Assembly: GCA_900313465.1 (NCBI GenBank)
Contig: OMRU01000009.1
Span: 1-12,654, forward strand
Direction: 5' to 3'
DNA from: an uncultured Clostridia bacterium
GTDB lineage: Bacteria; Bacillota_I; Bacilli_A; RFN20; CAG-288
DNA: 12,654 bases
Position 1 is the stretch's first letter, and each line of letters starts with the position of its first letter. Of this stretch, positions 6,975 to 12,654 are shown in pieces. The position numbers were made by a program, and so were the translations under genes. The notes under the pieces are model-generated. The model saw nothing but the letters and a program-made list of their open reading frames with translations, did no database searches and was not told where the DNA came from.

Positions 6975-7003
6975 ATACTACCATAATCAAACCGAGTAAT
7001 CAA
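6975..7003 (-). promoter_or_regulatory. Probable extended -10 promoter of rpmB
   Basis: On the minus strand TTGATT (6998-7003) and TAGTAT (6975-6980) are separated by 17 bases, and TGG directly before TAGTAT makes an extended -10. The leader to the rpmB start would be about 50 bases. Both boxes are imperfect (four of six each), so this is a moderate call. Confidence 0.45.
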
Positions 7004-7070
7004 TAAAAATCTTTCAGTTAACCCCTTTCGGTTTTAAATTGCTGTCTTTGGTCTGCTACAGAATCCTTTT

Positions 7071-7433
7071 TTAGCAGGCATAGTAATAGAAATGTAGATC
7101 CTTAATCAGCTGTAGACCTTCCACGAAGTCGTTTTTTACTTCATCTAGGCTTAGAGAATAGCCAAAGACCATATGGTAACCTGATTTAGAGTTATCTTGA
7201 GGATAAAGAAGAGAAACTTTCTTGCTGATTTCATCTACTTCGTCTTTTGTCAATGTATGGTTTTCTTCAAAGGTGAAGAGAGCACCATATTTATCGTCAT
7301 TTTTTTCAAAATAGGAATGATTCTCATCCTGAACCAAATTGCAGTATTCAAAATGGAGACTGACTTCTTTCTGGGAATTCTGGCATCCCATAAGGCACAA
7401 TAGAGGAATTAAAGTGAAACCCTTTAATTTCAT
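7071..7433 (-). CDS. Small putative lipoprotein of unknown function
   Basis: The 120-residue product begins MKLKGFTLIPLLCLMGCQNS: a lysine-containing n-region, a short hydrophobic core and the lipobox LMGC with Cys17 as the lipidated residue. It is therefore predicted to be anchored to the outer face of the membrane. The mature part is acidic and polar, with no domain I recognise, and ends in an aromatic stretch (HFYYYAC). I chose the ATG at 7431-7433 over the upstream ATG at 7452-7454, because AAAGGAA lies at a good distance before it and only this start puts the signal peptide at the N-terminus. A strong promoter lies just upstream. Downstream, CTGCTA/TAGCAG (7053-7058 and 7072-7077) pair around a 13-base loop but without a T run, so read-through towards rpmB is possible. 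It may be lineage-specific. Confidence 0.75.
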   Translation of the reverse strand: MKLKGFTLIPLLCLMGCQNSQKEVSLHFEYCNLVQDENHSYFEKNDDKYGALFTFEENHTLTKDEVDEISKKVSLLYPQDNSKSGYHMVFGYSLSLDEVKNDFVEGLQLIKDLHFYYYAC

Positions 7434-7465
7434 ATGTTCGTTCCTTTCTGTCACTCGATAATTTC

Positions 7466-7494
7466 ATTATAAACGGAAATAAACTTTTTTTCAA
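7466..7494 (-). promoter_or_regulatory. Strong sigma-A promoter of the lipoprotein gene
   Basis: On the minus strand TTGAAA (7489-7494, five of six) and a perfect TATAAT (7466-7471) are separated by exactly 17 bases. Transcription would start near 7459, about 26 bases before the ATG at 7433, with the AAAGGAA ribosome binding site in between. It is among the best promoters in the window. Confidence 0.75.
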
Positions 7495-7495
7495 C

Positions 7496-7507
7496 GAAAA
7501 CGTTTTC
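7496..7507. promoter_or_regulatory. cre-like perfect palindrome next to the lipoprotein -35 box
   Basis: GAAAACGTTTTC is a perfect 12-base palindrome centred on CG. It matches the core of catabolite-responsive elements (TGNAANCGNNNNCA type), lacking only the outer T and A. It abuts the lipoprotein -35 box and lies in the shared upstream region of adhE. A LacI-family regulator such as CcpA is the natural candidate, by inference from shape alone. Confidence 0.4.
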
Positions 7508-7539
7508 TTGTTTTATTTGTGAAATTTGATTCGATTCCT

Positions 7540-7559
7540 TAGTAATAGGTAAATTACTA
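7540..7559. promoter_or_regulatory. Operator-like inverted repeat TAGTAAT-N6-ATTACTA
   Basis: Two perfect seven-base arms, TAGTAAT (7540-7546) and ATTACTA (7553-7559), flank the spacer AGGTAA. The 20-base size and symmetry fit a dimeric repressor site, or a weak AT-rich stem. No family assignment is possible from the sequence alone. Confidence 0.35.
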
Positions 7560-7649
7560 TCTAGGATTATGGATATAAAGGAATAAATTAAATGGCATGT
7601 TGTTTGCACAGTCCGTTCAAGATTGGTTTGTGGTCAATTTATCATTTAA

Positions 7650-7667
7650 TTGGCTTATCTTAGCCAA
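7650..7667. promoter_or_regulatory. Operator-like inverted repeat TTGGCT-N6-AGCCAA
   Basis: Two perfect six-base arms, TTGGCT (7650-7655) and AGCCAA (7662-7667), are separated by TATCTT. It has the size of a dimeric regulator site and lies about 145 bases before the adhE -35 box. There is no T run, so it is unlikely to be a terminator. Confidence 0.35.
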
Positions 7668-7700
7668 GTGGAAAACAGTAAAAGCAAGACATTTGTACAA

Positions 7701-7730
7701 CGCCAAAAATGAGAATGCTCGTTTTTTGCG
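7701..7730 (+). other. Long imperfect hairpin upstream of the adhE promoter
   Basis: The left arm 7701-7713 and right arm 7718-7730 pair over 13 positions around the loop AATG, with one T-G wobble and one C-T mismatch. The right arm holds a T6 run followed by GCGCG. It could stop transcription coming from upstream, act as part of a longer adhE leader, or be a protein-binding site. If the promoter at 7811-7840 is the only one, the hairpin is not transcribed with adhE. Confidence 0.35.
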
Positions 7731-7754
7731 CGTTTTGTGTATACAAGACCGTTC

Positions 7755-7827
7755 AATGCGCGATTAAGGCTAATTTAACCCAAATAATGCGTATTTTAGT
7801 ACGAAAATGATTGCTTATGAATGCGCA
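7755..7827 (+). repeat. Three AATGCG direct repeats spaced about three helical turns
   Basis: AATGCG starts at 7755, 7786 and 7820, with intervals of 31 and 34 bases. The first and third copies extend to AATGCGC; the third overlaps the spacer of the adhE promoter. A reversed copy of the third (TTTTGCGC at 7724-7731 against GCGCAAAA at 7823-7830) lies further upstream. The spacing would place the copies on similar faces of the helix, as for cooperative binding. Confidence 0.35.
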
Positions 7828-7840
7828 AAATGAGTATAAT
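7811..7840 (+). promoter_or_regulatory. Probable adhE promoter
   Basis: A perfect TATAAT at 7835-7840 is preceded by TTGCTT (7811-7816) with an 18-base spacer. Transcription would start near 7847, giving a leader of about 25 bases that contains the AGGAGG ribosome binding site (7859-7864). The -35 box is poor (three of six), which fits an activator-dependent promoter, and the third AATGCG repeat lies in the spacer. Confidence 0.6.
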
Positions 7841-7872
7841 ACCTCGGATAAAATTAATAGGAGGATTGCACC

Positions 7873-10503
7873 ATGGATGAACAAATGGAAATGCAAGTAA
7901 CTGATCAGTTCAATGAATTGTTCGAACGTGTCAGAAAAGCTCAGGAAATTTATGCTACTTATACTCAGGAACAGGTCGACAAGATCTTCCAGGCTGCTGC
8001 GATTGCTGCCAACAAGGCTCGTATCGTTTTAGCCAAGGAAGCTGTTGCCGAAACTGGTATGGGTGTTGTCGAAGACAAAGTCATGAAGAATCACTTTGCC
8101 GCCGAATATATTTTTAACGCCTATCGTTATGCTAAGACCTGCGATGTCTTAGAAAGAGATGACGACAATGGTTATCAGACCGTTGCCGAACCTTTAGGTG
8201 TCTTAGGTGGTGTTGTTCCAACAACCAACCCAACTTCTACCGTCATCTTCAAGTCCTTATTAGCTCTCAAGACGAGAAATGCTATCATCTTCTCCCCACA
8301 TCCAAGAGCTACTAAGTGCACCATTCACGCTGCTCAGATTGTTTTAGACGCCGCTGTTAAGGCTGGTGCTCCAGAAGGCATCATCGCTTGGATCGAAAAG
8401 CCAAGCATTGAAATGTCCAACCTTTTGATGAAGTCCTGCGACTGCATCTTGGCCACTGGTGGTCCAGGTATGGTCACTGCCGCTTATTCTTCCGGTAAGC
8501 CAGCTATCGGTGTTGGCCCAGGTAACGCTCCTGTCATCATCGATTCCAGCGCTGATATCAAGATGGCCGTTTCTTCCATCATCCATGGTAAGACCTTCGA
8601 TAATGGTATGATCTGTGCCTCTGAAAACTCCATTCTTGCCTTAGCCGACATCTATGATGCCGTCAAGGAAGAAATGGCTTATCGTGGCGCTTACTTCCTC
8701 AACAAGGATGAACTCAACAAGGTCAGACAAACCATCATCATCCATGGCGCTACCAATGCCAAGGTTGTTGGTAAGTCCGCTTGCGAAATCGCCCAGATGG
8801 CCGGTTTTGAGGCTCCAGAAGGCACCAAGATTTTAGTCGGTGAAGTGGAGAAGGTTGATCAGAGTGAAGAATTCGCTCATGAAAAACTCTGCCCAGTCAT
8901 CGCTATGTACAAGGCTAACGACTTTGATGATGCCATGGCTAAGGCCAAGGTCTTATTAAAGGCTGGTTGGGGTCATACTGCTGATTTATATGTTGATGTC
9001 TTGAACCACTCTGATTTGATCGATCGTTTCAAGAATGAAATGCAGGCCTGCCGTTTACTTGTCAACACTCCATCTTCTTTAGGTGGTATTGGTGACATCT
9101 ACAACTTCCGCATCAAACCATCTTTAACCTTAGGCTGCGGTTCCTGGGGCGGCAACTCCGTCTCTGGTCAGGTCGGTATCGAAAATCTTTTGAACATTAA
9201 GACTTTAGCAATAAGGAGAGAAAATATGCTTTGGTTCAGAACTCCAAGTAAGATCTTCTTCAAGCCAGGTTGCTTAGGTAAGGCTTTAGAAGAATTGAAA
9301 TATGTCTATGATAAGAAGAGAGTCTTGATCATCACCGATAAGTTCTTATTCACTTCCGGTATGGTCGATAAGGTTGTCAAGCCATTACAGAACCTTGGCA
9401 TCCAGACTGAAATCTATTCCAACGTCTCTCCAGATCCAACCCTTGCTTGCGCTGAAGAAATCGTCGGCGTCTGCAAGTTCTTCATGCCAGATGTCATCCT
9501 TGCCTTAGGTGGCGGTTCCCCAATGGATGCCTCCAAGATCGCTTGGGTCATGTATGAACATCCAGAAGTTTCCTTCTCCGATATGGCCATGGATTTCATG
9601 GATATCAGAAAGAGAGTCATCAACTTCCCACGTATGGGCGACAAGGCTATGTTAGTCTGCGTTCCAACCACTGCTGGTACTGGTTCCGAAGTTACTCCAT
9701 TTGCCATCATCACCGATCAGAGAGATGGTACCAAGTATCCAATCACCGACTATGAATTGATGCCAAATATGGCCATCGTCGACTCTGATTTGATGCTCAA
9801 CATTCCTAAGGGCTTAACCAGAGCTTCCGGTATCGATGCTTTGACTCACTGCATTGAAGCCTATGCTTCCATGTATGCTACTCCATTCACCGATTCTATG
9901 GCTAAGGAAGGTATTTCTGAAATCTTCAAGTATCTCCCAAGAGCCTACAAGTTTGGTGCTACTGATCCTGAAGCCAGAGAACATATGGCTCACGCTGCTA
10001 CCTTAGCTGGTATCTCCTTTGCCAATGCCTTCTTAGGTATCGACCACTCTCTTGGTCACAAGCTTGGTGCCTATCACCATCTCCCACACGGCTATTGCGT
10101 CTCTTTGATGCTCACCAGAGTCATGAAGTTCAACGCTGGCGAAAAGCCAACCAAGATGGGTACCTTCCCACAGTACAAGTATCCACATACTTTAAGAAGA
10201 TATTGCGAAATTGCTGAAATGCTTGGTATCACCGGCAAGACCGATGAAATCAAGTTCCAGAAGCTCGTTGACAAGATCACTGCTTTACAGACTGAAATCG
10301 AATTACCACTCACCATCAAGGATGCTGGTGTCGATGAAACCAAGTTCTTAGAGAACATCGATCAGATGAGCGAAGATGCTTTCAACGACCAGTGCACTGG
10401 TGCCAACCCACGTTATCCTTTGATTTCTGAAATGAAAGAATTATATCTTCAGGCATATTACGGCGAAGAAGTGTATAATAGAAGTAGTAAGAAAAGAGGG
10501 TGA
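7873..10503 (+). CDS. adhE: Bifunctional acetaldehyde-CoA/alcohol dehydrogenase AdhE (last codons chimeric)
   Basis: AdhE reduces acetyl-CoA to acetaldehyde and then to ethanol with two NADH, regenerating NAD+ in fermentation; the protein forms spirosome filaments. The N-terminal aldehyde dehydrogenase domain (about 1-440) has GGPGM (196-200), GVGPGNAPV (213-221) and the catalytic Cys248 in [11 protein letters not shown]. After the linker RRENM (448-452) comes the iron alcohol dehydrogenase domain, with GGGS (546-549), [11 protein letters not shown] (598-608) and iron ligands Asp655, His659, His725 and His739. AGGAGG at 7859-7864, eight bases before the ATG at 7873, sets the start. AdhE-like sequence runs through NPRYPLISE and AYYGEE (to about 10,470). 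The last nine codons and the TGA at 10501-10503 are the reverse complement of an MBOAT gene from another organism, so the true C-terminus is missing. Codon use is strongly biased, as in a highly expressed gene. An internal ribosome binding site precedes Met452. Confidence 0.97.
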   Translation: MDEQMEMQVTDQFNELFERVRKAQEIYATYTQEQVDKIFQAAAIAANKARIVLAKEAVAETGMGVVEDKVMKNHFAAEYIFNAYRYAKTCDVLERDDDNGYQTVAEPLGVLGGVVPTTNPTSTVIFKSLLALKTRNAIIFSPHPRATKCTIHAAQIVLDAAVKAGAPEGIIAWIEKPSIEMSNLLMKSCDCILATGGPGMVTAAYSSGKPAIGVGPGNAPVIIDSSADIKMAVSSIIHGKTFDNGMICASENSILALADIYDAVKEEMAYRGAYFLNKDELNKVRQTIIIHGATNAKVVGKSACEIAQMAGFEAPEGTKILVGEVEKVDQSEEFAHEKLCPVIAMYKANDFDDAMAKAKVLLKAGWGHTADLYVDVLNHSDLIDRFKNEMQACRLLVNTPSSLGGIGDIYNFRIKPSLTLGCGSWGGNSVSGQVGIENLLNIKTLAIRRENMLWFRTPSKIFFKPGCLGKALEELKYVYDKKRVLIITDKFLFTSGMVDKVVKPLQNLGIQTEIYSNVSPDPTLACAEEIVGVCKFFMPDVILALGGGSPMDASKIAWVMYEHPEVSFSDMAMDFMDIRKRVINFPRMGDKAMLVCVPTTAGTGSEVTPFAIITDQRDGTKYPITDYELMPNMAIVDSDLMLNIPKGLTRASGIDALTHCIEAYASMYATPFTDSMAKEGISEIFKYLPRAYKFGATDPEAREHMAHAATLAGISFANAFLGIDHSLGHKLGAYHHLPHGYCVSLMLTRVMKFNAGEKPTKMGTFPQYKYPHTLRRYCEIAEMLGITGKTDEIKFQKLVDKITALQTEIELPLTIKDAGVDETKFLENIDQMSEDAFNDQCTGANPRYPLISEMKELYLQAYYGEEVYNRSSKKRG
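9213..9228 (+). promoter_or_regulatory. Internal Shine-Dalgarno and in-frame ATG at the AdhE domain boundary
   Basis: AAGGAGAG at 9213-9220 lies seven bases (counted from GGAG) before the in-frame ATG at 9226-9228, which is Met452, the first residue of the alcohol dehydrogenase domain. It is encoded by the codons ATA AGG AGA. Reading the gene by eye, I found no other in-frame ATA or AGG in its authentic part. Translation from here would give a separate alcohol dehydrogenase of about 425 residues. Confidence 0.45.
10470..10480. other. Chimeric joint between Bacillota and Bacteroidota sequence
   Basis: To the left, plus-strand adhE matches its family up to AYYGEE. To the right, minus-strand sequence reads as the start of a Bacteroidota MBOAT protein up to LFSYYFYY. 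Both genes break at the same spot, where a short AT-rich stretch (GTATAATA) makes the exact base ambiguous. Base composition, ribosome binding site use and gene family all change here. Confidence 0.85.
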
Positions 10504-10660
10504 CGAAGAGGATGCGAAGGGTGTCAGCCTTGCCCAAGAGGTTGTAGATGAGAGTGAAGCCTAAAAACAAGAACAGAAAGATGCCCGAGGAGAATATCAT
10601 CGGGGACTGAGGCTGATAAATCAACTGCTCTATGAGGCGTGTAAAATCTATATCAAACAT
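10475..10660 (-). CDS. N-terminal fragment of an MBOAT acyltransferase (DltB/PatA-like), cut by the joint
   Basis: About 62 codons remain, from the ATG at 10658-10660: MFDIDFTRLIEQL, then PMIFSSGIFLFLFLGFTLIYNLL and [16 protein letters not shown]. This is the characteristic start of Bacteroidota membrane-bound O-acyltransferases, with two membrane helices at about 22-43 and 47-62. The family moves acetyl groups across the membrane to cell-wall or exopolysaccharide sugars. The frame stays open to 10382, but the residues after Tyr62 ([10 protein letters not shown] and on) are the reverse complement of adhE and do not belong to it. The catalytic His region is lost. The start is nine bases after the stop of the SGNH gene, so they form one operon. 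Confidence 0.8.
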
Positions 10661-10669
10661 TTATTTATC

Positions 10670-11593
10670 CTAAAAACCTTTCAATGATTTGTAGGGCTGT
10701 TGCTGCTTGGGGGTGGAGCCATGCATCATGCGTGTTTGGCTACCCGAAACGGCTGTGCCCGTGTATGCTTTGTAAATTGCCTCGCCAAGGAGTTTTCCCT
10801 GCAAAGTGTATCCCTGTGCAAGATAGTGAATGCAGTCGGTGTTCATGAGTCCGGCATTACGCCAGTTGGAACAAGCAGACGATGAACCACCAGCGATGGT
10901 GAAGATGTCCCACACCGCCATGCGATGAGAGCGGCAGAAGTTGACGATACTGCGTGCCACATTGGCGGTGTTCTGGTTGGGAACCTTTGCGGTAGTGTAG
11001 TGTGTGCGACGACGACGCCCTGTGCCTGTCGTATAACTGCCCGTACGCTGAGAGATGTAACTGCCTGGCGGAGTCGTAAAGAGAAAACACACACCTGGAC
11101 ATTTTTCGATGATGCGCTGGGTGAGCAACTGCATGGTTTCGGCATGAGTGCGTTCATCCAGTGTGGCACCATGTGCCTCGTTGGTGCCGAAAGACACGAT
11201 GACGAGGTCGGGATGTTCGGCTGCCACACGGTTAATCATGTCCTGCTCATAGAAGCGACGTGCCCATGCACCGTTCATTCCATAATAGGTGAATTCGAGA
11301 CGAGGAAAAAATCCTTGCAAGGTGTTGCCCAATGCACGAGGAAGAATATTTCCCTTCACATGTGAGTCACCTATCTGCATCACCTTGACGGTCTTACGCT
11401 GCTGTATCTTCCTAAACACAGGAGCCAAGGTGGCACCATCAATCAGTTCATTGGCTTGGGCATTACGGAAGGAAGAGGGGAAAGGTGTGGTCAAGGACTG
11501 CGCAAAGGCTTCGTCTCCACCAGAGCAGACGAAGAATAGTGCACAGAACACCAACAGGATGATATGTCGAATCTTATCGTACACGATTATCAT
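10670..11593 (-). CDS. Secreted SGNH/GDSL hydrolase family protein
   Basis: Numbered from the upstream ATG at 11608 (312 residues), the protein has a signal peptide up to AFAQ (about 36), then an SGNH domain: block I QIGDSHVKG with nucleophile Ser82, block II GMNG (110-113), block III FGTNEAHG with Asn143, and block V DCIHY with Asp258 and His261. The catalytic set is complete. The C-terminal 25 residues are polar and probably disordered. I favour the second ATG, at 11593, because the signal peptide then begins MIIVYDKIRHIILLV; either start overlaps the previous gene (20 or 35 bases). As is usual in Bacteroidota there is no Shine-Dalgarno. Together with the MBOAT gene it probably forms a PatA/PatB-like O-acetylation or deacetylation system for an envelope or secreted polysaccharide; the substrate is not visible. 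Confidence 0.85.
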   Translation of the reverse strand: MIIVYDKIRHIILLVFCALFFVCSGGDEAFAQSLTTPFPSSFRNAQANELIDGATLAPVFRKIQQRKTVKVMQIGDSHVKGNILPRALGNTLQGFFPRLEFTYYGMNGAWARRFYEQDMINRVAAEHPDLVIVSFGTNEAHGATLDERTHAETMQLLTQRIIEKCPGVCFLFTTPPGSYISQRTGSYTTGTGRRRRTHYTTAKVPNQNTANVARSIVNFCRSHRMAVWDIFTIAGGSSSACSNWRNAGLMNTDCIHYLAQGYTLQGKLLGEAIYKAYTGTAVSGSQTRMMHGSTPKQQQPYKSLKGF

Positions 11594-12653
11594 AGTTGGA
11601 TTTCCCATTCATTAATACATCAAACAGCAGTTCCGCCAAATGCCGTCCACCTGCAAAATTGATGTGTGTATAATCAAGGTTGGCTTGTTTCTTTTCTGTC
11701 ATTCGAGCCAGACTGCCGTCGCCGCCCATGGCTTCGTAGAGATTCCAGAATGCCACATGATGGTCGCTTGCCATCTTGCGCTCGTAGGACACCATCTCCT
11801 TCACACCACCCATGGTGTGCATCTGTCCGTCGGAGCCACGCTTGTCGCGATCACCCATGCTGACCACAAGAATACTGGCATGAGGATAGGCTTCTCGCAT
11901 CTGGTCGATGACCTTGCCTAATTGACCGATGTAACCACCATAATCTTTCTGTTTTTCGTTTGCCACATTGAGTCCATAGTGAAGGATGATCAAGTCGTAG
12001 GGACGAACGGCAGAAAAGCCACGAAGAGTCTCCATCGGAATGCTTCCTAAATGCTGACCACCGCTGCCGCGAAGACTGAAATTATCCACCACGATACCAT
12101 GGTGTCCATCAAGTGCCACGCCATAGAAACGCGAGCCATGTCCGCCTGTGACGGTCATGTTGAAGCGACGGATGTCACCACTCACACTTTTTGCCACCAC
12201 ATTGCCAGCTCCCTGCTGAGCCGTCTCGACGGTGCGAGTGACAGTTTTATAACTGACAACAGAGTCGGAATCCATCACCTCCACCACTTCATCGTATGTC
12301 TGGGGTTGACCAGCCACACCATTCGAGAAGAGCGATTGCCGTTCCCCCCCATTGAGTGCATAATCAATGTTGAGTCCATCTCCAGGCGTGAAGAACACCG
12401 TTGCCTCATCCACCTCACCCAAGAGGTTGCCATACACATTGGTCTGACAACGCAATTCATAAGTGGCTGTGCCCGAAGGGATGAAGTAACTGCCTGCCAT
12501 GCTCTGCAAAGAAGCCTTGAAACCGCGTCCTTTCTCATTGGCATGGTAGCGTGTCCAATTGCTACGGCGGGATGTGACGGAACGACGGAAATCGGATGAT
12601 ACACAGGCAATCTCCACAAATCCCACACCTTTGCCGCCAAACTTCTGCTGCAG
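11574..12653 (-). CDS. SGNH/GDSL hydrolase with inserted beta domain, partial (N-terminus beyond right edge)
   Basis: The frame is open from the right edge (12653) to the stop at 11574-11576, giving about 359 residues. The GTG at 12624-12626 could be taken as a start, but the preceding in-frame residues LQQKFGGKGVGFVE belong to the family, so the gene continues off the edge. In homologues the GDS nucleophile block lies just before this point and is probably only a few dozen residues outside. The visible part contains a beta-rich insertion (up to the GDIRRFNMTV region), SLRGSGGQH as the block II region, LHYGLNVAN as block III and DYTHINFAGG with the Asp and His of block V. A run of seven G on the coding strand (12344-12350) does not disturb the frame. 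It precedes and overlaps the second SGNH gene, with which it forms an operon. Confidence 0.8.
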   Translation of the reverse strand: MQQKFGGKGVGFVEIACVSSDFRRSVTSRRSNWTRYHANEKGRGFKASLQSMAGSYFIPSGTATYELRCQTNVYGNLLGEVDEATVFFTPGDGLNIDYALNGGERQSLFSNGVAGQPQTYDEVVEVMDSDSVVSYKTVTRTVETAQQGAGNVVAKSVSGDIRRFNMTVTGGHGSRFYGVALDGHHGIVVDNFSLRGSGGQHLGSIPMETLRGFSAVRPYDLIILHYGLNVANEKQKDYGGYIGQLGKVIDQMREAYPHASILVVSMGDRDKRGSDGQMHTMGGVKEMVSYERKMASDHHVAFWNLYEAMGGDGSLARMTEKKQANLDYTHINFAGGRHLAELLFDVLMNGKSNYDNRVR

Positions 12654-12654
12654 C

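Larger units (their letters stand above)
7434..7872. other. Repeat-rich divergent intergenic region upstream of adhE
   Basis: This 439-base stretch between the lipoprotein start and the adhE start contains no convincing gene. It holds the lipoprotein promoter, a cre-like palindrome, two further perfect inverted repeats (7540-7559 and 7650-7667), a long imperfect hairpin (7701-7730), three AATGCG direct repeats (7755, 7786, 7820) and the adhE promoter. CCGTTCAA occurs twice (7613-7620 and 7749-7756). The density of structure suggests heavy regulation of adhE, as is usual for a redox-controlled fermentation gene. Confidence 0.6.

Noticed and set aside
7004..7070. Terminator of the lipoprotein gene
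   Set aside because: The only stem (CTGCTA/TAGCAG) has a 13-base loop and no T run on the minus strand, so it does not qualify.
7517..7527. TTGTGAAAT resembling half of a Rex operator upstream of adhE
   Set aside because: Rex would be a sensible adhE regulator, but the second half (TTTCACAA in the same orientation of symmetry) is absent, and a nine-base AT-rich match is weak evidence.
10471..10503. An unusual basic C-terminal extension of AdhE (YNRSSKKRG)
   Set aside because: These codons are the opposite strand of the MBOAT gene, so the tail is an artefact of the joint.
10382..10660. A complete 92-residue membrane protein on the minus strand
   Set aside because: Only the first 62 codons are MBOAT sequence; the rest is the reverse complement of adhE created by the joint.
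12344..12350. Run of seven G (coding strand) as a phase-variation tract
   Set aside because: The frame is intact through it, seven bases is short for slippage control, and the encoded residues fit the protein.
12051..12599. A 182-codon plus-strand open frame in the right part
   Set aside because: It is antisense to the SGNH hydrolase, whose family motifs are clear, and its His/Thr-rich composition is typical of a shadow frame.
10475..12653. Horizontal transfer of a Bacteroidota cassette into a Bacillota genome
   Set aside because: There is no integrase, repeat or attachment site, and both genes are broken at the same base; a chimera explains this more simply.

Overview
The window joins DNA from two very different bacteria. 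Positions 1 to about 10,475 look like a low-to-mid GC member of the Bacillota, probably an Erysipelotrichia or Mollicutes-related lineage. The reasons are strong AGGAGG-type ribosome binding sites, sigma-A promoters with good TATAAT boxes, conserved Bacillota gene order, a PASTA-less PrkC-type kinase and a Bacillus-like L28. TGG encodes Trp and the left-side genes end in TAA or TAG; I saw no sign of recoded TGA. Positions from about 10,475 to 12,654 look like Bacteroidota (Prevotella/Bacteroides type): richer in GC, without Shine-Dalgarno sequences, and carrying an MBOAT/SGNH O-acetylation gene set. The change falls inside two genes at the same point, so an assembly chimera is the simplest explanation.

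Layout, left part. A gene fragment at the left edge (2-250) is followed by a promoter and a tightly packed plus-strand operon. Its order is an RsmB-like protein, rlmN, a PP2C phosphatase, a PrkC-type Ser/Thr kinase, rsgA, rpe and a six-helix membrane protein. Most neighbours overlap by 7-19 bases or are separated by a few bases. The order rsmB-rlmN-prpC-prkC-rsgA-rpe, followed by an oppositely oriented rpmB, is the same as in Bacillus subtilis, except that the thiN position is taken by an unrecognised membrane protein. The operon ends in a hairpin terminator, followed at once by a second, bidirectional terminator shared with rpmB. Beyond rpmB are a small minus-strand lipoprotein gene with its own strong promoter, a 439-base divergent intergenic region (7434-7872) rich in palindromes and repeats, and adhE, the bifunctional aldehyde/alcohol dehydrogenase of mixed-acid/ethanol fermentation.

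Layout, right part. On the minus strand, reading from the right edge, are an SGNH hydrolase cut by the edge, a second secreted SGNH hydrolase, and the first roughly 62 codons of an MBOAT (DltB-like) acyltransferase, which is cut where adhE sequence takes over.

How the genes work together. The left operon couples ribosome maturation and modification (RlmN, RsgA, and an RsmB homologue that appears to have lost both catalytic cysteines) with a reversible protein phosphorylation pair (PP2C and kinase), plus a pentose phosphate enzyme. adhE regenerates NAD+ by reducing acetyl-CoA to ethanol. The right-hand genes probably move or remove acyl groups on cell-envelope polysaccharide. The observations I rate highest are the degenerate RsmB homologue, an in-frame internal ribosome binding site at the domain boundary of adhE, the chimeric joint, and the repeat-rich adhE control region.
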